Assembly: GCA_020847375.1 (NCBI GenBank)
Contig: JADLCB010000003.1
Coordinates: forward strand, 372,001-436,000
Direction of reading: 5' to 3'
DNA: 64,000 nucleotides
From: Phycisphaerales bacterium
GTDB taxonomy: Bacteria > Planctomycetota > Phycisphaerae > Tepidisphaerales > Tepidisphaeraceae
A program made the position numbers and the translations under genes. Positions 17,241 through 24,694 of the stretch are shown piece after piece. Under the pieces are notes generated by a model. It searched no databases and was not told the DNA's origin. It was given only the letters and a program-made list of their open reading frames with translations. Within the stretch, counting starts at the first letter, position 1, and each line of letters starts with the position of its first letter.

Positions 17241-18365
17241 TTAGATTATTGCGTGTTGCTCCAGACGCTGTTGAATCCAACCTTCCATCTGCGCCGCCAG
17301 ATTTTTATAGACTTCCACACTCATGCCGATCGGGTCGGGAATATCACCATCGGGCGAGAGGGGCGTAATTTTTTCGTGATCGCTGGGGAGCATCGCCCGC
17401 ACCGCGTCGCCATGGGCATTGCTCATCGTCAGGACCAGATCAGCCTGATGCAGGAGTTCGACGGTCAGCAGTTGGGAGCGGTGGGCCGTCAGGTCGATGT
17501 TGCTTTGCTGCAGGGCATAAATCGCCTGCGGTGCCGCCGGGTCACCGGGCATGGCCATGACACCGGCGGAAAGAACGTGGATGCCTCTTTTTTCCAGATC
17601 GGCGGGGTTGATGCCGAGTTTGCGGCTGATCAAATGTCGCGCGATTGCCTCAGCCATGGGGGAGCGACACGTGTTGCCGCTGCAGACAAAAATAATGGTG
17701 GTTTGCAGCAACCGTTCAATGATGCGCTGATCGTAGACGCCCTGGCGCACGATCTGATAATGATCATCCTGCACGCGGAGGATGGTCGATGCGCGGGTGT
17801 AGGGCGTGGGGCCGGCGTCGATCACCAGTTGAATTTGGTCGTTCAGTTTATCCGCCAGATCCGCGGGGCGCATCGGGGTGTTATTCATCTGAATGGAGGC
17901 CAGCACCACCGCGACCGGGCCGCCGGCCGCTTCCAGCACATTGCGCGCAACGCGATGATCCGGGCAGCGCAGGAGAATCCGGCCATCATCATAGAGCTGA
18001 CTTTGCTCAACCTTGAAATGCTCCGCCACTTGAGCGCGGCGCTCAGCACTGACGTTAAAAATCAGCGCCACCGGCCCGGGCCAGAGTTTATCAAGCAAGC
18101 GCTGCGCCAGCTCATTGGGCGGATCGATGTATTGCAGCGCATCTTCCCGATGGGGCAGATGAATGGTGGGGGGGGTGGCTTCATCGCCGCCGCGTAATTT
18201 TTTCAACCCCGCCACGGCTACCGGCAGATCGATCCGACCGGCGACACCGTAGAGGGTATCGGTCGGCATGATGACCAGCTTGCCCGCAGCGAGCATCTGT
18301 GCGGCGCGCGCGATCGTTGCGGCGTAGTCAGCCGTGGCCAGAAGATTGATGATCGGGGCGGGCAT
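17241..18365 (-). CDS. Sua5/YrdC threonylcarbamoyl-AMP synthase fused to low-molecular-weight protein-tyrosine phosphatase
   Basis: 374-aa two-domain protein. Residues 10-215 are the Sua5/YciO/YrdC domain, which makes threonylcarbamoyl-AMP for the t6A37 modification of ANN-decoding tRNAs: PTDTLYGVAG at 34-43, LWPGPVALIF, and TRASTIL near 190. Residues 222-374 are a low-molecular-weight tyrosine phosphatase/arsenate-reductase-like domain with the CX5R loop CSGNTCRS at 228-235 and the general-acid loop DPIG near 343. The lysine/arginine loop of Sua5 (KKLRGGDEAT) is altered from the usual KxR spacing. It starts 15 bases after the lipA stop. Confidence 0.9.
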   Translation of the reverse strand: MPAPIINLLATADYAATIARAAQMLAAGKLVIMPTDTLYGVAGRIDLPVAVAGLKKLRGGDEATPPTIHLPHREDALQYIDPPNELAQRLLDKLWPGPVALIFNVSAERRAQVAEHFKVEQSQLYDDGRILLRCPDHRVARNVLEAAGGPVAVVLASIQMNNTPMRPADLADKLNDQIQLVIDAGPTPYTRASTILRVQDDHYQIVRQGVYDQRIIERLLQTTIIFVCSGNTCRSPMAEAIARHLISRKLGINPADLEKRGIHVLSAGVMAMPGDPAAPQAIYALQQSNIDLTAHRSQLLTVELLHQADLVLTMSNAHGDAVRAMLPSDHEKITPLSPDGDIPDPIGMSVEVYKNLAAQMEGWIQQRLEQHAII

Positions 18366-18380
18366 TGGGATTAAACCGGG

Positions 18381-19373
18381 TCATTCGGCGCTGTTGTGAT
18401 TTGGGGATTCGGTTCCACTGGCGTGGGCATAATCGCGCACCTGCCGTTCCGCGTGATAGCTGCTGCGCACCATCGGGCCAGATTCCACATGACGGATGCC
18501 GCGCTCCTGACCACGTTGTTTCCACAGGGCAAACTCATCGGGATGCACCCACCGATCCACGGGCAGGTGGTTGGTCGTGGGCTGTAGATATTGACCGAGC
18601 GTAAGAATATCACAGCCAATGGCGACCAGATCATCCAGAACCGAATCGACCTCATGCTGCTGTTCGCCGATACCAAGCATCATGCTGGTCTTGGTGACAA
18701 AACCCTGTTGTTTGACGATCTGCAGGAGCTGGAGGCTGCGCTGGAACTTGGCTTGAGGGCGCACCGTCTTGTACATGCGCGGGACCGTTTCCAGATTATG
18801 TCCGACGATCTCGGGTTTCTGGTCTAGCACTTTCTGCAGCGCCTGCCAGTCGCCGCAGAAATCGGGGATGAGGACTTCGACGCTGGTCTTGGGCGAGCGG
18901 GCGCGAATTTCAGCGATGGTCTCAGCCCAGATGCCCGCCCCGCCATCGGGCAGCTCATCACGATTGACGCTGGTGATGACAACATGCCCCAGGTTCATCG
19001 TCGCGACCGCCTGGCCGACGCGGCGCGGTTCATCCAAATCCAGCTCAGGAGGCCGGCCGGTGGCGATGTTGCAAAACCCGCAGGCGCGCGTGCAGACATT
19101 ACCCAGGATCATCAGGGTGGCGGTTCCGGCATTCCAGCATTCACCCATGTTGGGACACTTGGCGCTTTGACAGACGGTATGCAGGTGTTTGTCGTTGACG
19201 AGTTTGAGAAGATTGGAATAGCGCTCGCCGCCGGGCATGCGCATTTTCAACCACGCGGGTTTGCGTCCAGCCTTGGAATTGGGGTCATCGAACGCAACGG
19301 TCGAGCCTCCACCGCCGCAACCCTCGCCGACCTTTTGCCCGGGCATTACCAGATGATCCAATGATACGTTCAT
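18381..19373 (-). CDS. lipA: lipoyl synthase
   Basis: Radical-SAM enzyme that inserts two sulfurs into octanoyl groups on lipoyl domains. 330 aa. Both clusters are visible: auxiliary Cys68, Cys73, Cys79 (CQSAKCPNMGEC) and radical-SAM Cys94, Cys98, Cys101 (CTRACGFC). The ending includes RSSYHA, the conserved serine motif that ligates the auxiliary cluster. An upstream ATG (19421) is in frame, but ATG at 19373 is chosen because AAAGG precedes it. Residues 18-23 form a Gly/Cys-rich run (GCGGGG) not usual in LipA. First gene of the lipA, Sua5-phosphatase, rpiB set. Confidence 0.96.
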   Translation of the reverse strand: MNVSLDHLVMPGQKVGEGCGGGGSTVAFDDPNSKAGRKPAWLKMRMPGGERYSNLLKLVNDKHLHTVCQSAKCPNMGECWNAGTATLMILGNVCTRACGFCNIATGRPPELDLDEPRRVGQAVATMNLGHVVITSVNRDELPDGGAGIWAETIAEIRARSPKTSVEVLIPDFCGDWQALQKVLDQKPEIVGHNLETVPRMYKTVRPQAKFQRSLQLLQIVKQQGFVTKTSMMLGIGEQQHEVDSVLDDLVAIGCDILTLGQYLQPTTNHLPVDRWVHPDEFALWKQRGQERGIRHVESGPMVRSSYHAERQVRDYAHASGTESPNHNSAE

Positions 19374-19446
19374 AGTCGCCTTTGTCTGTCCATCATAGGC
19401 CGACAATGTCAGGCTGTACATGAGCGGTGTCGCGGTATGTCAAACC

Positions 19447-19490
19447 CAAGTAGAAATGTCCGGTTTTATCCAAGTAGAAGTGTCCGGTTT
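19447..19490. repeat. tandem 20-bp direct repeat resembling an IS end
   Basis: CAAGTAGAAATGTCCGGTTT (19447-19466) is repeated at 19471-19490 with one mismatch, a 24-base period. Sequences with TGTCCGGTTT spaced this way recall the multiple terminal repeats of some insertion sequences (for example IS21- or IS481-like). No transposase lies beside it, so it would be a remnant. Confidence 0.5.
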
Positions 19491-19935
19491 GTGATTTAGC
19501 AGGCCCGGATATTACCCGGCGAATTGTTTTGTGGAGTTGGCTGGCCCGACGACCAGTTCGGCGGCGGGATCAACCGCAGAATCGCCACAAGCGATTATAA
19601 TGCAACAGTTTCCGGGGGATGGACGGTGTGTCCACTTCACTGTTTCGGGGCGGAGGATGGGGATGATGACGGTGAAATCATCATTTCATGGCCTGGACGG
19701 CTTGTTCATTGGGAGGAGTTGGGTATACTGCCCGACTTGCATTTCACTGATTGGTGGGATGCATCAACCGCGTGCGCGTGCCTCAAAACCACGGCAGCGG
19801 TAAAAGGCGCGTAAGTCGCTGACACCGGCTGGAGTGTTTTCAGGCGGTAGAAAAAAGATCAGCGCCGTGCATGTTTTGAGCGGGCGAGCATTGGTGCGCA
19901 GAGCGCATCGATGGCCCGTGGAAAGTGATTGAGTT
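19491..19935. other. 445-base stretch without a supported gene
   Basis: Lies between the IS-like repeats and rpsD. Short open frames exist at 19524-19814 and 19531-19803, in different phases, without Shine-Dalgarno, recognisable domain or consistent composition, so neither is called. The last 100 bases probably hold the rpsD promoter and leader, but no clear motif is seen. Confidence 0.5.
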
Positions 19936-20532
19936 ATGGGCCGCTACGTTGGTCCCAAGGTACGTCTTTCCCGTCGTGTCGGCGTTCCCATTGCTGACAT
20001 TCCCAAGCATACCGCCAAAGAGCTGAATCTTCCGGGGATGCACGGCTTTCGTGGTCGTCGCAGCACGGAATATGGCGTCCGTCTGATTGAAAAGCAGAAG
20101 CTGCGCTATCACTATGGAATGCGGGAGAAGCAGTTCCGCAAGTACATGGCGATGGCCAAGCGTTCCAAACATAATACCGCCAGCGTGATGATGAGCATCC
20201 TGGAAAGTCGTCTGGACAATGTGCTGCGCCGGTTGGGTGTGGCGCGGACGATTTGGGCGGCGCGGCAGATTGTGTCGCATGGTCATGTGCTGGTGGATGG
20301 TCGCAAGACGGATATTCCCAGCTACCTGGTCAAGCCGGGTCAGGTGATCACCTTCAAGGAAGGTATTGGAGCGCTGTTGCGGGAGAACATGGAAGTTGGC
20401 GCAGGGCATAATGTCCCGGGCTGGCTGGAGTGGAACCCGGCCCAGTTGACAGCCAAGACGTTGACGGTTCCGGCACCGGAAGAAGTTCCGTTTGAAGTGA
20501 ATATGAACCTGATCATCGAATTTTATCGGTAA
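19936..20532 (+). CDS. rpsD: 30S ribosomal protein S4
   Basis: Primary 16S rRNA-binding protein of the small subunit. 198 aa, with MGRYVGPKVRLSRRVG at the start, YGMREKQFRKY, and the S4 RNA-binding domain RLDNVLRRLGVARTIWAARQIVSHGHVLVDGRKTDIPSYLVKPGQVI. The N-terminal zinc cysteines found in some S4 proteins are absent (C-minus form). Unlike in many bacteria it is not next to rpsK, rpoA or rplQ; it stands alone with its own terminator. Confidence 0.98.
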   Translation: MGRYVGPKVRLSRRVGVPIADIPKHTAKELNLPGMHGFRGRRSTEYGVRLIEKQKLRYHYGMREKQFRKYMAMAKRSKHNTASVMMSILESRLDNVLRRLGVARTIWAARQIVSHGHVLVDGRKTDIPSYLVKPGQVITFKEGIGALLRENMEVGAGHNVPGWLEWNPAQLTAKTLTVPAPEEVPFEVNMNLIIEFYR

Positions 20533-20562
20533 TCAGGGATTGCTTTTACAGGCAAGCTTGCT

Positions 20563-20599
20563 GGCTCCGCGTCTCGCCGTCGCGGAGCCGGTTTGCTTC
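20563..20599 (+). terminator. terminator after rpsD
   Basis: Perfect 9-bp arms GGCTCCGCG (20563-20571) and CGCGGAGCC (20581-20589) with a 9-base loop, followed by a short T-rich run GGTTTGCTT. Confidence 0.7.
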
Positions 20600-20696
20600 A
20601 ATGAAGCGGGTGTTGGCCGCTGGGTGTCAATTTATTGAGGCTGGCGGCGCGGTGTCTTGACGCATTGGACCATCTGTACAACAATTCAAATTAACC

Positions 20697-21287
20697 ATGG
20701 CACGACAGATCAATCATCCGGCTTTGAACAAGCTGAAAAGTCAGTTTCCTGATACGCGGTTTCAGGTGGGCGAATTCCGCGACATGGTGACGGTGGTCGT
20801 TCCGCGACAGAATATCGTCGAGACGTGCACCTTTCTGCGTGATGACCCGAAGTTGCGTTATGATTTTCTGAGCGAGATCAATGGCGTGGATTATCTGAAC
20901 TACGCCGGCGCCAAGGATCGATTTGGGGTGAATTACGGGTTGGTTTCCATCGCGCAGTCGACGCGGCGGTTGTGGCTGAAGGTATTTTTGAATCCGCAGC
21001 ATCCGACAGCGCCGGGCAGTCAGTGGAATAAAATCCGCGATGAGGAGATCATGGAAAAGAGTGATCCAGGTTTGCGCGTCCAGAGCGTGACGAGCGTCTG
21101 GCCTGGGGCGGAATGGATGGAGCGTGAAGTGTATGACATGCTGGGGATTGTATTCACCGGCCATCCTGATCTGCGGCGTATCCTGACGTGGAACGGGTTT
21201 GATAATTATCCGTTGCGTAAGGACTATCCGTTGCGCGGGGTGGGCGAGCGCGAGAATTACAAGATCATTACGCGCCAGGGGGCGTAG
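20697..21287 (+). CDS. nuoC: NADH-quinone oxidoreductase subunit C (orphan copy)
   Basis: 30-kDa-type subunit of the peripheral arm of respiratory complex I, 196 aa. Family motifs: LRYDFLSEINGVDYL, the 30-kDa signature ERVYDMLGI-like stretch (EREVYDMLGIVFTGHPDLRRILT) and PLRKDYPLRG. It is not followed by nuoD or preceded by nuoB in this window, so the remaining complex I genes must be elsewhere. No clear Shine-Dalgarno. It is followed by the Planctomycete-type short repeats and a toxin-antitoxin pair. Confidence 0.95.
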   Translation: MARQINHPALNKLKSQFPDTRFQVGEFRDMVTVVVPRQNIVETCTFLRDDPKLRYDFLSEINGVDYLNYAGAKDRFGVNYGLVSIAQSTRRLWLKVFLNPQHPTAPGSQWNKIRDEEIMEKSDPGLRVQSVTSVWPGAEWMEREVYDMLGIVFTGHPDLRRILTWNGFDNYPLRKDYPLRGVGERENYKIITRQGA

Positions 21288-21314
21288 GTCGGGGGCGTCT
21301 TGTCGCGTTCAATT

Positions 21315-21388
21315 CCGTCGCTAACGCTTCCGGCTCGTCATGTTACGTTACGTCGCGCTCCGCCCCGTCGCTAACGCTTCCGGCTCGT
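21315..21388 (+). repeat. two copies of a 24-bp interspersed repeat upstream of the toxin-antitoxin pair
   Basis: CCGTCGCTAACGCTTCCGG followed by CTCGT occurs at 21315-21338 and again at 21365-21388, separated by related CGTTACG/CGGCTCGT words. A third identical copy lies at 22220-22243. The repeat is non-coding. Confidence 0.85.
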
Positions 21389-21542
21389 TACGGCTCGTCA
21401 TGTTACGGCTCGTGGTTGTCCGGTTCATAGTTCGCTGAGTTATGGGGGGAATGACCGACATATTCTTCCGTCGAAGTCACGCTGCCCGCAGAGTACCGAT
21501 GGCAATTCGTTTGAAATTGTGTAGCTTATAGGTTACAATTCA

Positions 21543-21839
21543 ATGATGCGGGTCGAGAAGGCCGAGGCGTTTGGCCGGTGGATTGACAATCTAAAGGACA
21601 AGCCCGGGCGTGCGCGAATTCTGATGCGGGTGGACCGGTTGATTCATGGTAATCCCGGCACGCATCGAAATCTGACTGAAGGCGTGTCGGAACTCAAGAT
21701 CGACTTTGGTCCCGGGTATCGCGTTTATTACTCGATTTGGGGAGACAGACTTCTGCTCCTGCTCGGTGGTGGTGATAAATCCACGCAACGGCGGGATGTT
21801 CAAAACGCGATCGCGCTCAATCGAAGTTTTAGGGAGTAA
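21543..21839 (+). CDS. RelE/HigB-like type II toxin (addiction module killer protein)
   Basis: 98-aa small basic protein of the RelE/ParE superfamily, probably an mRNA-cleaving or ribosome-dependent toxin. Typical stretch: EAFGRWIDNLKDKPGRARILMRVDRL, then EGVSELKIDFGPGYRVYY, and GGGDKSTQRRDVQNA, matching the COG3657 killer-protein group. ATG 21543 or 21546 could start translation. The antitoxin follows after 5 bases. The pair is flanked by direct copies of a 24-bp repeat, which suggests acquisition as a unit. Confidence 0.9.
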   Translation: MMRVEKAEAFGRWIDNLKDKPGRARILMRVDRLIHGNPGTHRNLTEGVSELKIDFGPGYRVYYSIWGDRLLLLLGGGDKSTQRRDVQNAIALNRSFRE

Positions 21840-21844
21840 CCAAC

Positions 21845-22180
21845 ATGGCAAAATCATCCAGTAAACCACGACGAAAAAGCGGCCGACCTGCCACCACGTC
21901 TTATGATGTGGCTGAACATCTCCGCACGCCCAATGAAATGGCGGCTTATCTCGATGCTTGGCTGAGCGAAGCACCAGAGGATGTTTCGGGTATCGCGCGG
22001 GCGTTCGGTGACATAGCGCGCGCCAAGGGCATGAGTCAGGTGGCCAGGGATGCCGGTCTGAGTCGGGAAAGCCTCTACCGGGCATTGGATAAGAACGGAA
22101 ATCCCAGCTTTATGACCATTCTCAAGGTTGCCCGAGCCATAGGGGTTCGTTTTCATACGGTGGCTGCGGATGTGGCCTGA
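21845..22180 (+). CDS. HigA-like antitoxin (addiction module antidote protein)
   Basis: 111-aa partner of the preceding toxin. An N-terminal basic, flexible tail (KSSSKPRRKSGRPATT) is followed by SYDVAEHLRTPNEMAAYLDAWL and a helix-turn-helix of the Cro/C1 type: MSQVARDAGLSRESLYRALDKNGNPSFMTILKVARAIGV. Such antidotes bind both the toxin and the operon promoter. Clear Shine-Dalgarno GGGAG before the ATG. The toxin-first order is typical of HigBA-like modules. Confidence 0.9.
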   Translation: MAKSSSKPRRKSGRPATTSYDVAEHLRTPNEMAAYLDAWLSEAPEDVSGIARAFGDIARAKGMSQVARDAGLSRESLYRALDKNGNPSFMTILKVARAIGVRFHTVAADVA

Positions 22181-22219
22181 CTGCGATGGGGAATACCACC
22201 TGATGGCGCACGTTTAATT

Positions 22220-22243
22220 CCGTCGCTAACGCTTCCGGCTCGT
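22220..22243 (+). repeat. third copy of the 24-bp interspersed repeat
   Basis: Identical to 21315-21338 and 21365-21388, in the same orientation. It lies 39 bases after the antitoxin stop, so the toxin-antitoxin pair is bracketed. The shared flank AATT before the repeat is also conserved with the first copy. Confidence 0.85.
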
Positions 22244-22269
22244 TACGTTCAATTCCAATGTCAGCGACC

Positions 22270-23445
22270 TCAGGTGCTGGCGATGGTACGGCGCCAGCGC
22301 GTGGGGGTCAGGCCGACAATCTGCTTGAAACGGCTGGTGAAATGGCTTTGATGAGCAAAACCACACTCACGGGCGATATCAACCAGTTTTTTCTTCCGGC
22401 TGGCCAGATCTCGCTTGGCCGTGGCGACCTGCACATCCAGTAGATAGTGCTTGGGGGTCAGCCCAAACAACTCGGTAAATCGACGATGAAAATGAAACGG
22501 GGAAAGCTGCACCAGCCGGGCGGTTTCCACCAGGGTTGGCCCTTGCGAGAAGTTGTCGTGCAGGAAGCGCAAAGCGGGAACCATGCGCGACATTTCCGTA
22601 TCGGCAGCGAAATCAGCGGTGTCAAAGGTCAACCATTCGCTGTATTCAGGCAGCAGGTTGAAAAAGATCACCGGGCCTTGCGATAAGGCAGGGTAACGGC
22701 TGGTCGCGACGGCGCGGAAGTTCCATCGCTGACCGACGCTATCGGGCAGACTCATGCGCAGTGAGCGGTCTTCCGGTTCTTCTTCGATGGATTTAAGAAG
22801 GATTTGTACCTGGTTGCGCAGACGTTCCAGAAGCTGGCTGTCCAGTTCATTCAAGTTTGACTGGGGCAGGAGTTGCTGAGCGCTGACGTCAAAAATAAAT
22901 TGACGCGCATTAACATTGTGAGCGCTGATGTCATGCGTCAGTGCCTGAAGCAACGGCCTGCGGCGCTGGGCAGCGGCTTGATCGATCTGGCTGGCTAGTT
23001 GTGACAGTTCGTACAAGTCGGCCGGCGTAAACGGGCCATGCTTGGCTGAGCGATAAATCTGCAGCACACCCGCGAAGCCGCGCAGCAGCGGAGCTTCCAT
23101 GGGGGCGGCAGCCACATGCTGAAATTTGAAGGACTGAAGAAAGTGGCTGCGATACTCATGCGGCAGCTCGATCTGCGTATCGGACAGGGCTTTTTGTTGG
23201 ATGATCGCCTGCCAGGAGAGACGATCTTCCTGACTGAACTCACGGGTGTATACCTTGAAAAAATCTTCCGAGATGTTTTGCGGTTGAAGAATCTGCAGGC
23301 CACCGCGCGGCATGGTCGAGACCAGCACGATCAGATCAAAAGAGACACGCCGGCGCAAATCATCGAATAATTGCTGAAATGACTTGTGCGAAGTCGTCGA
23401 AGCGGCTGCAACGGGTTCAGACGGGATATAGGTAGTGTTGTTCAT
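22270..23445 (-). CDS. AraC-family transcriptional regulator with N-terminal GAF-like region
   Basis: 391-aa DNA-binding regulator. C-terminal about 100 residues contain two helix-turn-helix motifs: PTLVETARLVQLSPFHFHRRFTELFGLTPKHYL and KKLVDIARECGFAHQSHFTSRFKQIVGLTPTRWRR, the classic AraC pair. The N-terminal half (about 20-160) has a predicted GAF-like sensory fold (PMEAPLLRGFAGVLQIYR). The inducer is unknown. It is preceded by about 360 bases of AT-rich non-coding DNA. The frame gives a full-length domain arrangement with no sign of damage. Confidence 0.9.
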   Translation of the reverse strand: MNNTTYIPSEPVAAASTTSHKSFQQLFDDLRRRVSFDLIVLVSTMPRGGLQILQPQNISEDFFKVYTREFSQEDRLSWQAIIQQKALSDTQIELPHEYRSHFLQSFKFQHVAAAPMEAPLLRGFAGVLQIYRSAKHGPFTPADLYELSQLASQIDQAAAQRRRPLLQALTHDISAHNVNARQFIFDVSAQQLLPQSNLNELDSQLLERLRNQVQILLKSIEEEPEDRSLRMSLPDSVGQRWNFRAVATSRYPALSQGPVIFFNLLPEYSEWLTFDTADFAADTEMSRMVPALRFLHDNFSQGPTLVETARLVQLSPFHFHRRFTELFGLTPKHYLLDVQVATAKRDLASRKKKLVDIARECGFAHQSHFTSRFKQIVGLTPTRWRRTIAST

Positions 23446-23806
23446 GGTACTAATTACTAATACGAATCAAAGCTGAAAAAGTTTAGGATTGTTATCTGAA
23501 TTTGGCAAATTCAACGAACCAAATACCTCAATTTTTTTAATAATGGACATTAAAGGTGTTAATTTTATTGTTCATCGGCCGTAATGGTAGGCGGCGTCAT
23601 TTTTCGCGACATTGTTGCGTTTTAGCAACGTCAAACAGCCTGGCGGCGTTGATCCTGTTTATTTTTTGAATCATTCCGCATAAAGCGAAAAACGGCATGT
23701 TGTGACTTTTTGTGTTTTTTCTCGATTTCCGGTCACCAATGATAAAGTTCTTTTCCAATCTCACTGCGGCACGGTGGTTGTTAATGGTCGTCACGAGGAA
23801 AATACC
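23446..23806. other. 361-base AT-rich intergenic region
   Basis: Lies between the AraC regulator and the small peptide candidate. It is markedly more AT-rich than its surroundings (T and A runs around 23520-23570 and 23700-23760). It probably contains promoters for both directions, but no confident -35/-10 pair or operator could be picked out. Confidence 0.5.
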
Positions 23807-23893
23807 ATGATAAGCCTGATCAACCCGCTGTACTGGGAAAAGAAGGTCAAAATCATCGTTCTTACGCTGGCCACGTTCGCGGCGCTGTGCTAA
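23807..23893 (+). CDS. candidate 28-aa hydrophobic peptide
   Basis: Very short open frame with a good Shine-Dalgarno (GAGGA, 8 bases before ATG). It encodes a peptide with an aromatic/basic N-terminal part (NPLYWEKKVK) followed by a single hydrophobic stretch, IIVLTLATFAALC, long enough to embed in a membrane. It could be a small membrane protein or a leader peptide, or chance. No family is recognised. It is convergent with fur (stops about 120 bases apart). Confidence 0.4.
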   Translation: MISLINPLYWEKKVKIIVLTLATFAALC

Positions 23894-24016
23894 ACCAATC
23901 AGCCGGGGACTGGTCATCAGGCGGTTATTGTAGCTCACTTCACGATCGTGTTGTTGTTGTTGTCGGTCAAGCGATACACGGGGTTAAAACGAGCGGGGGG
24001 GCCGGGTCAAATCTCG

Positions 24017-24532
24017 TTATTTTTTGTCGTTTTTGCAACGGCCTTCGGCGCACAGGCCATAAATATGAAACTGGTGGCCGATGGGTTCAAAGCCATGTTC
24101 GGCGCAGATTTCATCACGCAGTTTTTTCAAGCGCTGGCTGGAAAATTCGATCACCTTGCCGCTGGCGATGCAGATCAGATAGTCATTGCTCTGTCCGCCG
24201 ACGATCACTTCAAAATAGCTTTGTTTGTTGTCAAAAAAGACCTGCTTGAGGATACCCGCATCCTGCAGATGGTTCAACGTTCGATAGACGGTGGCGCGGG
24301 AAGCGCGATAACCGAGTTTTTTCAGATCATCGACGAGTATTTCAGCCTCAAACAGCCCCTGTTTGCGCAGAACGGCGTCGAGAATCATTGCGCGTTCCGG
24401 GGTGAACTTCTGCTTTTGCCCGCGCAGGTACTGGCGAAAAATAGCGCAGACCGGCTCAAAGGGCGTGTGCTGAAGGCGCGCAGGGGGCGTGCGGCGATGA
24501 AGACTCGGGATGATATTACTGTCGGTGGTCAT
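24017..24532 (-). CDS. Fur-family metal-responsive repressor
   Basis: 171-aa regulator of metal (iron, zinc) or peroxide response. Winged-helix region QKFTPERAMILDAVL and GYRASRATVYRTLNHLQDAGIL, then HGFEPIGHQFHIYGLCAEGRC. A C-terminal single Cys pair is seen only as CAEGRC; the usual upstream CxxC of Fur is absent (the equivalent stretch reads YLICIASGKVIEF), so metal specificity is uncertain. An N-terminal extension of about 35 residues precedes the DNA-binding domain. No Fur box was identified nearby. Confidence 0.9.
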   Translation of the reverse strand: MTTDSNIIPSLHRRTPPARLQHTPFEPVCAIFRQYLRGQKQKFTPERAMILDAVLRKQGLFEAEILVDDLKKLGYRASRATVYRTLNHLQDAGILKQVFFDNKQSYFEVIVGGQSNDYLICIASGKVIEFSSQRLKKLRDEICAEHGFEPIGHQFHIYGLCAEGRCKNDKK

Positions 24533-24694
24533 CGATTGATATAGTGTAGGCAGTTAGTGGAGATATTGCATCTTTTTGGTCTATTGGCGCGATGAAGCAA
24601 GCCTGCGCGAGTCGTCGAAGCGCGAGCAAGCGGAATTACTGAGGTTTTAAGACAAGACGGTTGCAACAAGGTAGCTCAGGCCAAGCGCTGCTAT

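Noticed and set aside
17205-18197. 330-aa plus-strand open frame
   Set aside because: Exactly antisense to the Sua5-phosphatase fusion, which has clear catalytic motifs; the frame has no recognisable domain.
19531-19803. 90-aa open frame upstream of rpsD
   Set aside because: No Shine-Dalgarno, overlaps another frame of equal length, composition not protein-like.
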